A stretch of 64,000 nt of DNA from Picochlorum sp. 'celeri' (taxonomy: Eukaryota; Chlorophyta; Trebouxiophyceae), in contig JAACMV010000002.1 in the NCBI GenBank assembly GCA_010909725.1, positions 496,001 through 560,000 on the forward strand, given 5' to 3'. Both the position numbers and the translations under genes were made by a program. Within the stretch, counting starts at the first letter, position 1; every line of letters starts with the position of its first letter. The notes below the pieces were generated by a model that was not told the origin of the DNA, made no database searches, and saw nothing but the letters and a program-made list of their open reading frames with translations. Shown one piece after another: positions 11,079-20,213 of this stretch.

Positions 11079-11510
11079 TCAATCACATTCTTTCCAATGT
11101 GCAAAGTTGTACTCCTTGGTGGTAATTGGCCATGCTGATGGACAGCGGCTATATTTGTAATACCCAACATATTTGTACACCTTGTTTTTGGGAGGAGAGC
11201 TGTCCCCACACCATGGAAGATGTAGGGAGTGGGCGGCATCGTTCTGCTCCAAGGCAGATGCGCTCAAGAAATCTTCCTCTGTCATTGTGAAATAATCACA
11301 GACTTTTGTTCTTGCAATTTTTTTGCTCGTCTGACAGCTCCATCTGTAGACTGTTGAATCAGGTACACAGTACACCTTGACACATGGATTTCGACTGCAA
11401 TAACTTGCACGATCGATATCCTTGTGAAATGTGGCGTTTTTAGCCATACTCGCTCCCACGAGAAGCATAAAGGAGGTGATGAAGACAAGAAAACTCATTT
11501 CCTTCCGCAT
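11079..11510 (-). CDS. Small secreted Cys-containing protein, unknown
   Basis: From ATG 11510 the product is 143 residues. It has a clear signal peptide (SFLVFITSFMLLVGASMA) and about eight Cys in the mature part, fitting disulfides outside the cell. There is one N-glycosylation site just after the signal. An ATG at 11522 is also possible. No family is recognised. An alternative 3' end exists: a 46-nt GT-AG segment after residue 110 (gtgtac...catcag) would, if spliced, switch to a frame running to a stop at 10967. The unspliced form keeps an even Cys number and is preferred. Confidence 0.55.
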   Translation of the reverse strand: MRKEMSFLVFITSFMLLVGASMAKNATFHKDIDRASYCSRNPCVKVYCVPDSTVYRWSCQTSKKIARTKVCDYFTMTEEDFLSASALEQNDAAHSLHLPWCGDSSPPKNKVYKYVGYYKYSRCPSAWPITTKEYNFAHWKECD

Positions 11511-12110
11511 CAAAATTTCCATGAGAAAAGCCCTGCAAGGACAATATTCAGTGAACATCAAAGGAGAACAGGTACATCGGGTATCGTAGACATCGTCTAT
11601 AGAATCTATAGGGTGCATGGTGCCACATTTTGGATCAATTGATGAGGGTGTCGGCATGTGCGGAACCGTGGGGATATCCCAGGCTGGGTGTAATCCTCAG
11701 CAAATGATTCTGTTCAAAACCAAGCACTCACCTGTTGCGTTTCTGTGTTAGAATCACACAAATCGTGAAAAGTTTGAATATTTATTACAATATGATAGGA
11801 ATCATTGGGATACGAGTCATTCATTACGAATATCGTGTCGTCAATCTGAGTCTGACGTCAGCAGACTCATCTAATTTTCTATGCCAGTCTAACAAGCTGT
11901 CAATTGACCTTGAGCTTCCTACCCTTTCTCTGCTGTCGCCAAGGTTCTCATATTGCATATTTTCTCATTCTTGATCAATCAATCTTCTTCTTTCATCGTG
12001 AGTCTAAAATCCATGGGAGTAATATAGTAAACTGAATTCGACCGTTTGTTTTGCTTGCAGACTTATGAAGGAGAACGTTTCGTCTTCTTCACACACCGTA
12101 CTGTGTGTCA
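11511..12110. other. Intergenic, no gene seen
   Basis: It lies upstream of the secreted Cys-rich gene and downstream of the sedolisin, both on the minus strand. It should contain the promoter of the former and the 3' end of the latter. A 79-residue open frame on the plus strand (11735-11974) has no recognisable features. Confidence 0.4.
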
Positions 12111-14084
12111 TCAGGGAGAAAATGGCGAGATCCACCACAGGAAGATGATCATGCCTGCCCATAGATTGTAATAATAATAAGATGCCCCCCCTTGTGGTGA
12201 GGGTGATACTGATACCTGTACCGATCGCTGAGAATCCTGATATGCTTTGGCACATTCGACAAATGGTACAAAATTGATTGTTCCCAATCCAGTCGCCGGA
12301 TCCCAACCCTCAGTTGATGGATATCCCACATCGCACTCGACACCATCGCGAGACGCTCTGTTGGTTCCAAATGCCACATCGGTGAACGCCTGAGAACAAT
12401 TTTCCCCCATCCAATACAGCATTGGATTGGCATAGCCAATCTTATCATACCCTTGCTCTACAAGTGCCTGGTTTGCCAGTGAAAACAAGGCCGCGAGAAT
12501 TGGAGCGGAGAGAGATGTTCCAGCAACCTGGGTAATGCTGCTATCACTCTTTGTGGAGGTAGAGTCGATCAATGGCATGTTGGAGCCATACGCAGAAATA
12601 TCTGGGAATCCCCGGCCTGACGGATTATAAGATGGTGAATTTTCTACTGTGGGGAATGAAGGATGATTTTCTGGACCATTCTGTGACAAGAATGTTTCCA
12701 CAGCCTTCTTCTGCCATGCATAATCCTCGCTCTTGTACTGTAATTTCTTGGATGAAAATCCCCCACCAGAAGTATCTCCTGTATTCGAGAGTTCAGACGT
12801 CATCACTGCGTTTTGATCTACTGTATTTTCAATCTTGGAATCATTTGGAACAGTGGCAAGGACATCGGTTCCCCCAACACTAGTGACCCAAGGAGAGCTG
12901 CTCGGCCATCCTCCATCACTCAGTCCCCCATCCCTCTTGGGCACACATCCGACAGTTCCATTATCAAACTGAAGTCCCGCAGCTCCAAGATCACCAGAAC
13001 CTACTAAAATAGTAATATTCATCATAGCCAAACCTTTGACAGCTTCCTCCAGCTCATCAATCTTCTCAAAGAACATCTTTGATGGAGAATCAACACCCCA
13101 CGACCATGACACGATATCAGGCTTTGGGTCCATCTCTCGAATATCCTTCATCAGTGAAAGAGCAGCTTCAGCATCGCCATTTTTTATTTCATCACCATTG
13201 ATTGGTAAAAAAATCGTACGAGCCAAGGGAGCAACCCCTTGTATGGAAGACACATCCAAAGTTGTTTCTGGACACACAGTGTCACTGATTGACCCATTCA
13301 CCAAGCATGCTGAGATGTTATTTGTCCTACCAAAAGCCATTTCAACCCTTCTATGATCAATATTCAAAGCATTCAAATACATTTCCACCGCATCTGTATT
13401 GGTTGCGACAGTATACGTTGGGTTAATTGATACAAGCTGGACCATATCCTCATTCCCCTTGTACACATCAGGCACACCATACAACTCCCTCAATGCAAGA
13501 ACAGAAGCATTGAACGGATTCATGATTGTCGGAGTCGACTGTGACAACACATCACCAACTTGTTCCCCTGTTGGCGAGGTAAATCTCCATGTCACATTGC
13601 ACAATACAGCGGCTGGGCACCCTTGTGCAAAGTTTATAAAGTACACATACGTGTCTCCATTGTAACCTCCAAGTCCACTGAACAACACTGCACACATGTC
13701 AGGCTCCAGCTCACTCAGTTGTTCGCATGTTTTCCGAGTAGATTCATCAAAAGAGTACACCGAACGAGTCGTCTCGCCAACCACATAGCGACCCTGCTCA
13801 GGATACAGAGCTGTGGTGTTCACCTCCATGGCAGAGACACAGGGATTGGACAGAGAGGACAACACCGTCGTGCTCTCAGTAGATTCGCAAGCATACGCGA
13901 ACGATGTCGCTGAAGACAGCGTTGAAGCACTTTGCAGTGCCTCACCAGTGCTCATTCCATAGAAAGCTTGCGTCAAGTCAAAGTTGCTTGACAGATACAC
14001 TTGTCCCTGGCCGCGTGCCAGTGCAGAGCTCAGACATTGCAGGAACAGAAGCCGCAGCACAAGTTTAGCTACAAAATCTCTCAT
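12111..14084 (-). CDS. Secreted sedolisin (peptidase S53, TPP1-like), triad Asp replaced
   Basis: Single exon, 657 residues from ATG 14084, with signal peptide VLRLLFLQCLSSALA. The domain order is a pro-region (about residues 30-190), then the S53 catalytic domain with a conserved SGDLG oxyanion Asp, ASSPWVTSVGGTD, SGGGFS and Ser524 in GTSLSAP, and the calcium-site segments FTDVAFG and GWDPATGLGTINF. The usual Glu-x-x-Leu-Asp of the triad reads Glu234-Met-Tyr-Leu-Asn238 here, so the Asp is Asn. The C-terminus ends in a hydrophobic stretch (about residues 636-655) that could anchor it to the membrane or be a GPI signal. Family members are acid endo- or tripeptidyl peptidases of lysosomes or the outside. 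With the Asn, activity is uncertain. An upstream in-frame extension has no ATG with a better signal peptide. Confidence 0.88.
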   Translation of the reverse strand: MRDFVAKLVLRLLFLQCLSSALARGQGQVYLSSNFDLTQAFYGMSTGEALQSASTLSSATSFAYACESTESTTVLSSLSNPCVSAMEVNTTALYPEQGRYVVGETTRSVYSFDESTRKTCEQLSELEPDMCAVLFSGLGGYNGDTYVYFINFAQGCPAAVLCNVTWRFTSPTGEQVGDVLSQSTPTIMNPFNASVLALRELYGVPDVYKGNEDMVQLVSINPTYTVATNTDAVEMYLNALNIDHRRVEMAFGRTNNISACLVNGSISDTVCPETTLDVSSIQGVAPLARTIFLPINGDEIKNGDAEAALSLMKDIREMDPKPDIVSWSWGVDSPSKMFFEKIDELEEAVKGLAMMNITILVGSGDLGAAGLQFDNGTVGCVPKRDGGLSDGGWPSSSPWVTSVGGTDVLATVPNDSKIENTVDQNAVMTSELSNTGDTSGGGFSSKKLQYKSEDYAWQKKAVETFLSQNGPENHPSFPTVENSPSYNPSGRGFPDISAYGSNMPLIDSTSTKSDSSITQVAGTSLSAPILAALFSLANQALVEQGYDKIGYANPMLYWMGENCSQAFTDVAFGTNRASRDGVECDVGYPSTEGWDPATGLGTINFVPFVECAKAYQDSQRSVQVSVSPSPQGGASYYYYNLWAGMIIFLWWISPFSP

Positions 14085-14448
14085 TACACTAGATCTATAA
14101 CTGAAAAATAGTGGAATAAGGCCCCGTATCGATGCAATAACTGTTGAGTTGATTTCCGTTCCGCTGAAGCAACGCCAAAGATTCGTTACGGATCTATACA
14201 AGGGTCTTATCTTCTTTTCTCCACCCAATTATGTTTCAGATCTGACGAGATTCAACACGTCATGAATTCAGAGAAATCGGTATCTACATTCATGCAGTAC
14301 TCAGTACTGGTGGGAGGCACAGATCACATGTCCCATTGCAAGATTGCTTTCATGGGACAGCGCATGCGCTTGGGTACTGGTAGCGCGGCAATGTCTGATG
14401 AAGATCCTGGCTTCCTAGGACAATCAACAGATGTAATGTATTCATGGG
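14085..14448. other. Divergent intergenic region
   Basis: Promoter space between the sedolisin (minus) and the SEC14 gene (plus). An open frame 14262-14501 on the plus strand overlaps the first SEC14 exon in another frame and does not look like a gene. No RNA gene was seen. Confidence 0.35.
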
Positions 14449-15737
14449 ATGTCTGTTGTGCAAAAGAGGAGAAGGGGAGAGCAACAGCTTGCTCGCGGTG
14501 AAGGAGTAGGGGATGGTGTCGGTTCCTTACGTAGTCCACGTTCCCTTCAACACGATGCGAGTGTGACCACAGATTCTGAAATAAATTCATATCCTGTGAC
14601 AGTTTTAGACGATGAGTACGTTGCGTGAGCCTGAGCAGCCTTGCCTTTGGCCTTTTTTTGTTCTCAGTCTTGAACATGTATTATTCTCTCACCTGCAGGG
14701 ACTCTGACAGTGATGAAGAGGTTGTATCGAGCAGGTTGCCTTTCTCTCTCAATCTCATGGACATTTTCACACTTCCAGTGAGCCCTACCAAGGCGTATGA
14801 CGATGCCATCGAGAGGAATAAGAATAAGAAGAATGACACGAGTCTGGAGGATCATGTTGAATCTTTCAAGAGAGAAATGGCAGCTTCGTGCCCAGAACTA
14901 CAGGACACCCTGCTTGCGACTGGAGAACTATTAGATGATGGTATGATTTCTCGATGGGTAACTGCTCGAGGAGATGCAGCTTTGAAATCCTTGCAAGAGC
15001 ATGCTTCATGGCGGATGGACTTTGTAGGGGAAAACCCTTGCGGTGTCCATGAAGCTTCCATCCAAGAGATCTTGGACGCACATGTCATGTTTCTACAAGG
15101 AACTGATATACATGGATATCCAGTACTTTTATTTTTAGCGAAACGATACGATGCAGCGAGATTTTCCAATGTCATTTCACCATGCATGGTGTATGCCATG
15201 GATGGTGCTCTCTTGTCTGCAGACAAGCCAGAAAAGAAACGGATAAAAGTTATATTTGATGTATCGAGTGTCAATAGAAAAAACGTCAGCATTGAATTTT
15301 TGGAGAGTATTTTTTCAATTCTTCAAACGCATTATCCAAATTGCCTGCATACATTATACTTTGTAGATGCACCATTTCTCTTTTGGGCGATTTGGGGCTG
15401 CGTACGCGCATTTCTGTCCGTCGAGACGAGGAATAAGATTAAGTTTGTATCAAAAAGCAGTAAAGAGTTGCTAGTAGACGTAGGACCGGATGTGCTCCCC
15501 GATGTATATGGAGGCTCAGGTCCGTGGAGGCCTGTGCAACATTCTGTCCAGGTGGTACGCCATGGAGGGCATATGCAGCAGCATAGCGGCACTGCGGCAG
15601 ATAGAATTGATAATAATGATGAATCGTATGTGTATACGCAGATAGTCACTCCGATATTTTCGGTACGATCCGTCATGTTTTGGATTTGTTTTATTGGCGC
15701 CACATGCATCTGGATTCTATTCAAGATTTTCCTGTAA
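14449..15737 (+). CDS. SEC14/CRAL-TRIO lipid-transfer protein, tail-anchored
   Basis: Exons 14449-14624 and 14699-15737, intron 74 bp with donor GTGAGC, phase 2; 404 residues. Exon 1 was recovered by reading back from the intron: its frame is open to ATG 14449 and joins as DDEYVA-DSDSDEE. The CRAL-TRIO fold lies at about residues 165-340 (VIFDVSSVN, LHTLYFVDAPFLFWAIW, LPDVYGGSGPW). A final hydrophobic segment (about residues 380-402) suggests tail anchoring to the ER or a plastid or endosomal membrane. The family moves phosphatidylinositol or other lipids between membranes. It is convergent with the next gene, 8 bp apart. Confidence 0.85.
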
Positions 15738-15745
15738 ATCATTTT

Positions 15746-16300
15746 TTACACCATTTTGGATTCCCAATTGGGAACTCGGAACACAGTCTCTACCATTCTT
15801 CTATTATCTAATTCTATACGCTCGTATCGTGTGGGTAACCGATACACAGCACCAGGCCGAACATTCCCAACAGTCTTCTTCCCAGCTGGGCGAACGATAA
15901 AAACTGACTGATTCCGTGGATCCACGGTCACTATATACTCTTGCCCACTTTGACCAATCACATCCAAAGCAACAACTCTTCCTGATGCTTTGTCAATCAC
16001 TGCAGATACTGGAGACGGCATGCCACGCACCCCAATCTGACTCGCAACATAGGACAGGTCCTTCTCATACGATTCAGATGGCATGCCTCTTCCTAAACCA
16101 GACACCACACCAGCTGCGACTCCAGCGACCAAGAGACCATTTAGTAAAAGTTTCCTACGGTTCTGGGAGCTACCAGCCGTATCCTCTGCGGGCACAAAGC
16201 CTGGAGGAGGAGGAGGAGGAGGAGGTGGTGGTGGTGGTGGAGGAGGAGGTGCCCTGTTTGTCCTCGTCTCTGTGCTGCTATACCTGCTGCTACGTCTCAT
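15746..16300 (-). CDS. Unknown protein with 16-Pro tract and twin-Arg segment
   Basis: From ATG 16300 the product is 184 residues; the frame is open 120 bases further upstream without an ATG, so a first exon may be missing. A Ser/Arg/Thr-rich start, a run of 16 Pro (about residues 18-33) and then RRKLLLNGLLVAGVAAGV follow. The latter looks like a thylakoid twin-arginine transfer signal after a transit peptide. The remaining 100 residues (a VVALDVIGQSGQEYIVTVDP region) look like a small beta-rich domain I cannot name. A thylakoid-lumen location is inference. Confidence 0.55.
   Translation of the reverse strand: MRRSSRYSSTETRTNRAPPPPPPPPPPPPPPPPGFVPAEDTAGSSQNRRKLLLNGLLVAGVAAGVVSGLGRGMPSESYEKDLSYVASQIGVRGMPSPVSAVIDKASGRVVALDVIGQSGQEYIVTVDPRNQSVFIVRPAGKKTVGNVRPGAVYRLPTRYERIELDNRRMVETVFRVPNWESKMV
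16203..16250 (+). repeat. GGA/GGT trinucleotide tract
   Basis: Forty-eight bases of GGA and GGT triplets on the plus strand encode the poly-Pro run of the minus-strand gene. The arrangement (GGA)n(GGT)n(GGA)n suggests slippage with codon-level divergence. Length polymorphism is likely. Confidence 0.85.
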
Positions 16301-17017
16301 TTCATTTTCTGATCTAATACGTCCGTGGTGTTTCAATGAATGGACTGCTCTTTTCGATAGGAGATGGTGCTGCGTTGCATGTCGGATTGAACAACAATGC
16401 CTCCCATGCAGCTCCTGCAATCTCCTGTTTTGGTGAGCATACTGTCCATTCTATCAATATATATCAAAATTCAAAACTATTAATTTCATGTAATCAATGA
16501 AAGCATTGTTCTCGTGACGATCGTTGGAAAGAGATCAGGGGCCTCGTCGGTACTGGTGGCGCCCTCAGATGGCTTCCCTTGCAATTGCAATTGCAATTTC
16601 CGTTGCAACGGAAAGACAATTGTCTCTTACTCTCGTGATACAACGCGGACGTATGGATCCCAAATCTTGCTTGTATCCTTTCCAACCCTAACCTTTTGCT
16701 CAAATGTCTGTGTTCAGATCACTGATTGTCATGAAAAGTATCATTAATGATCCAATAATCATCAATCACCAATATTGGTGTCCATCCATGTACAGAATCA
16801 ATGGGAAGAGGATTACAAATACCAAGCCACGTGGCATCCGAATTCCTTCTCGAGTGTAGAATAATCGTTTCTTTAGAAATCACACATCATTTTCTGGCTA
16901 TTTAATTCTAATCGCGTCCGATAGATGACTCAATAGCTTATTATTATCATTCGGTAGGCTGGCACGACACTCGTATCATAGGTGTTAGTGTGCTTTTCTG
17001 CATTAACAAAAGAAAAC
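16301..17017. other. Divergent intergenic region with palindrome cluster
   Basis: It lies between the poly-Pro gene (minus) and the S41 gene (plus). No gene was recognised. Three consecutive perfect palindromes lie at 16579-16596 (ttgcaattgcaattgcaa), 16597-16614 (tttccgttgcaacggaaa) and 16614-16625 (agacaattgtct). They are good candidates for bidirectional transcription-factor sites or a structured element. Confidence 0.5.
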
Positions 17018-19480
17018 ATGAGACAAGCCGGAATCTTTTTCTTCTTTTTGGGATTTATATGCCTCCTGACGCAATCAGGTGCGGCTGCAGAGTCGTGCTT
17101 TGGACCCGCGGCGTTCAAACCATACGCGTTGCTGCGGTCCCTACAGGCAGCAAGGGACTGCTACGAGAAAGTCGCTCTGGATGCAAACAACACAATTCAA
17201 AACATCCAGTCCCTTCTTGGCACAATGCGTAACTATTATGCATTCTATAATTATGCTGTGGACGCTCCAGACTCGACTCCTGCGAACAACCCAGAGAACT
17301 GGGTTATCTACAATGGCACAGAAAATGGGCAAGTCGACCTCAGGCTGAAAGAGGAGGAGTTGGTGGCACAGGTGCAGCAGAATGGAGCAAATCTGTTGAC
17401 ATTGCTGGATTTGGCAACAGTCATCAATTCACCCAGGGATATGCACATTTCATCAGTATTGTCCTTCCTCAACAATGCAGTGATTCAAAACTACATCAAC
17501 ATTGTTGATATGGAGGAATTTGAGCAAATTAAAAATGGCACGTCCCTTCCAGGAAGATATCTCACTCTCTCTGAGACTGATGGGGTAGTGTCCGTGGTGA
17601 TCAAGTCAAGCGAGACTGAGCAGGTGGTCAAAGTGATTGATACGGTGGATGGTGTTGACGCTTTGGAGTATTTGAAGTCATTTGTCTCCATGGCAGGCTT
17701 ATCAATTAACAATATTCCTTCATACAAGGCACTGGGTTCAAGAATGCAGAGTTTTCTGCAACAAGCGGGACTCAAGAATACTGCCCCAATCATTGCTGGT
17801 TTTCCTTCCATAGGGTCTGCAATCAACAATCTCCCAGATTCTGTACAAGTTGAATACAGTGATGGATCTTCCACGGTGTGGCAATTTTTATTCTATCCTG
17901 GAAAAGACGCCAACGGTCAAGAGTTTGTTGATTACAGTGTGGATGAGCTGATTGCATACGCCAATGCTGAGCCAGAGAATAGCCCCTATACATTATTCAA
18001 CGATGCCCTCTTGCAGGCCTCAGAAGTGAGATCAATTTCGGATAATCCAAAAGCATCTGCACAGCGGCAACAGTGGGAGAGTACTCAAGATATCGCTTCG
18101 ATCGATACTGAAACAAATACTCCGCTCAACTGGACATTTTTCAAAAAGGATGATGGGAGTATTTTGTTTGCTCTGGCGGCTGTTGGGGATGCAACAGTGC
18201 TGAAATTCCAAGGGTTCAGTTTGGATATGAGTCGCTCTCCTGTCCCAGATGTGGAAGAATTATGCTCCTATATGTTTGAATTTTCGGAGAAGAACAATAG
18301 TACAAAGCTCCTTATTGACTTGACGGATAATTTGGGTGGCAATGTTGACCAGACATTTGCCATGGCTCAGTGTTTGTATCCTCAGGCAACCTATGAAGAT
18401 TTGTACCTTCCATATACACTTCGATGGTCTGATTATCTCGCAGAAAAGTCTCGAATTACGAGTAACGCCCGCGGCTTGAACAACTTCATTCTCTCAGATC
18501 AGGACAATGTGTTTGATGTCTCACAATTGCTCAGCAACAATATTGATGCAGCATTGCTCATGTTACAAAGGATGAGGAATGATCTCAAAGCCATGTTGGC
18601 TCTTCAAATATCTGGAAATCTGGAGGATAAGATCCAAACCCTGACATTCATGATTGATGATGTGAAGAAGACAAAGCACTTTAGATCTTCTTTTGTCAGG
18701 AGACTCTTACAAATGCCAGATTTCTCAACGTCATTCCGAGGCCCATCTCAAATCGGTGGTTTCTCTCTCAATGGAAATTTTGAAATGGATACTGTAGTAC
18801 AAGGTGGAATTGAGACGGACATTTTCACGGGTTGGACTCTGTTGAAGCCAGAATATTTTGTTCAAGGGCAAACTGCATTCCGCAGGTTGAAAAACCCTTT
18901 CAAATCGTACGCAGTCATTGGCAATGGCTTGGGAGGAAGTAGCTCTGCTCTGTTAGAAATGAATTTGGTTCAGATATCGATGATGAACCCGTCGTGGACC
19001 CCTGCGACGTCATGGACATATGGGTGTGTTGGAGAGAAGCAAACATGCCCCGTCAATCAGTTTCAGGGAGGCTATATTGGAGGAGCTTCACAATACAACA
19101 CAATGCTCTACGGTGACATTGGCATTCTTGTATTCCTTCGAGATTTTTACGCGACTATACTCGCTCTTGGAGGACCCGAGATCCCCAGTGACATATTCGA
19201 GACTGTGACTGAGTTTGTTGATGCCACTGACAAGTACATTCCGACCGTTCCGGAACCACCCATTGGTGCAACGAATGGATTTTACGGATGGACATTTACC
19301 GTGTATTCTGTCATGTCTAGGATTACGGGGTTCAAGAGCATTCCCATGGAGTACTTTGAGGTACCTCCCACACATTACATTCCTTTCTGGCCTGATTGGG
19401 CCAAGGCTGGGTTTGGACCAAACCAATACAACAGTACAGAGCTTGCACAAATATACACTCAAGTCTCAAATGGAGTATAA
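17018..19480 (+). CDS. Secreted S41-like (tail-specific) protease homologue
   Basis: Single exon, 820 residues from the ATG that starts a signal peptide (AGIFFFFLGFICLLTQSG). The family features are the strand-loop LLIDLTDNLGGN near residue 431 and VIGNGLGGSSSALLEMN near residue 634. These match the Asp/Asn-rich 'DLRGNGGG' loop and the nucleophile Ser region of fungal-type S41 peptidases. Many Asn-X-Ser/Thr sites support secretion. The loop reads Asn-Leu-Gly-Gly instead of Asn-Gly-Gly-Gly, and I cannot pick out the general-base Lys, so catalytic competence is open. It may act as a secreted protease or as an inactive relative. The next gene is on the same strand 733 bp away. Confidence 0.65.
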   Translation: MRQAGIFFFFLGFICLLTQSGAAAESCFGPAAFKPYALLRSLQAARDCYEKVALDANNTIQNIQSLLGTMRNYYAFYNYAVDAPDSTPANNPENWVIYNGTENGQVDLRLKEEELVAQVQQNGANLLTLLDLATVINSPRDMHISSVLSFLNNAVIQNYINIVDMEEFEQIKNGTSLPGRYLTLSETDGVVSVVIKSSETEQVVKVIDTVDGVDALEYLKSFVSMAGLSINNIPSYKALGSRMQSFLQQAGLKNTAPIIAGFPSIGSAINNLPDSVQVEYSDGSSTVWQFLFYPGKDANGQEFVDYSVDELIAYANAEPENSPYTLFNDALLQASEVRSISDNPKASAQRQQWESTQDIASIDTETNTPLNWTFFKKDDGSILFALAAVGDATVLKFQGFSLDMSRSPVPDVEELCSYMFEFSEKNNSTKLLIDLTDNLGGNVDQTFAMAQCLYPQATYEDLYLPYTLRWSDYLAEKSRITSNARGLNNFILSDQDNVFDVSQLLSNNIDAALLMLQRMRNDLKAMLALQISGNLEDKIQTLTFMIDDVKKTKHFRSSFVRRLLQMPDFSTSFRGPSQIGGFSLNGNFEMDTVVQGGIETDIFTGWTLLKPEYFVQGQTAFRRLKNPFKSYAVIGNGLGGSSSALLEMNLVQISMMNPSWTPATSWTYGCVGEKQTCPVNQFQGGYIGGASQYNTMLYGDIGILVFLRDFYATILALGGPEIPSDIFETVTEFVDATDKYIPTVPEPPIGATNGFYGWTFTVYSVMSRITGFKSIPMEYFEVPPTHYIPFWPDWAKAGFGPNQYNSTELAQIYTQVSNGV

Positions 19481-20213
19481 TAATGCAACTAGATAAGAAT
19501 GGATTGCCTTGATCAAAGTCTCAAGTTCGTACGCATCTGTCTGCCTGAGCACATTCATTCCATAATTCCCTTTAATCAACTTGGTAATTATTCTCATATT
19601 CAGAAGAATATTCTTCACTCATGAATGACTTGGGAGCACGAAACAAATTACTACCTCTTTTGGAATATTGTAGATGGACATTGTCCAGATGTACATCCAC
19701 CCACATTGATGTTACAAACTCATGGAAGTGGAGGTCCATCTGCATTCCTGTGCTACACATGTGGGCGGGTGCTCTTGTCGGTAGAGGTCCATTTGCATGT
19801 TCCAACCCGCGGAATGCCAATACAGGAGATATCAAAGGCTACCACCGCTTGTAGATTACCTCAAAAGTAGATGAAGCCGTACATGAGAAGGCAGAAACAA
19901 ACAAACATCTGGATGGATCCATCCGTCCGTCCGGATATATATCCTCGATCGAGCCTCGAGCTCGCGCGAGCCCCCTGTCAATTGGCAGCGGTGGTCATGA
20001 CCACATTACGTAAAATCTGTGTAACCAATGCTCCCATCCAACAGCCATGTATTCTGAATTGATATAGTACATTGTATTTGATGCAGTAGAAATCGAAACC
20101 TAAAACAGTAGTAGTAGTAGTTGAACCGAGTCCTTGTTGGACAACTGTGGTGCTCCCAGGGGTCTCGAGCATATTTGGGTTTCAGTGGGTATAGTAGTAA
20201 TATCAACAACAAT
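19481..20213. other. Intergenic region upstream of the glucan synthase
   Basis: No gene was recognised; short open frames on both strands (19572-19835 minus, 19621-19870 plus) overlap each other and carry no known motif. A near-repeat of about 20 bases occurs twice (ggaggtccatctgcattcc near 19732 and agaggtccatttgcatgttcc near 19785). Nearer the gene lie perfect palindromes gtggtcatgaccac (19991-20004) and ttacgtaa (20006-20013), plausible promoter elements. Confidence 0.4.

Noticed and set aside
16494..16747. Short open frames containing Cys-Asn repeats
   Set aside because: They are produced by the tttgcaattgcaa-type palindromes and have no other protein character.
19572..19870. Open frames on both strands between the S41-like and glucan synthase genes
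   Set aside because: They overlap each other, have no motifs and no plausible splice partners.
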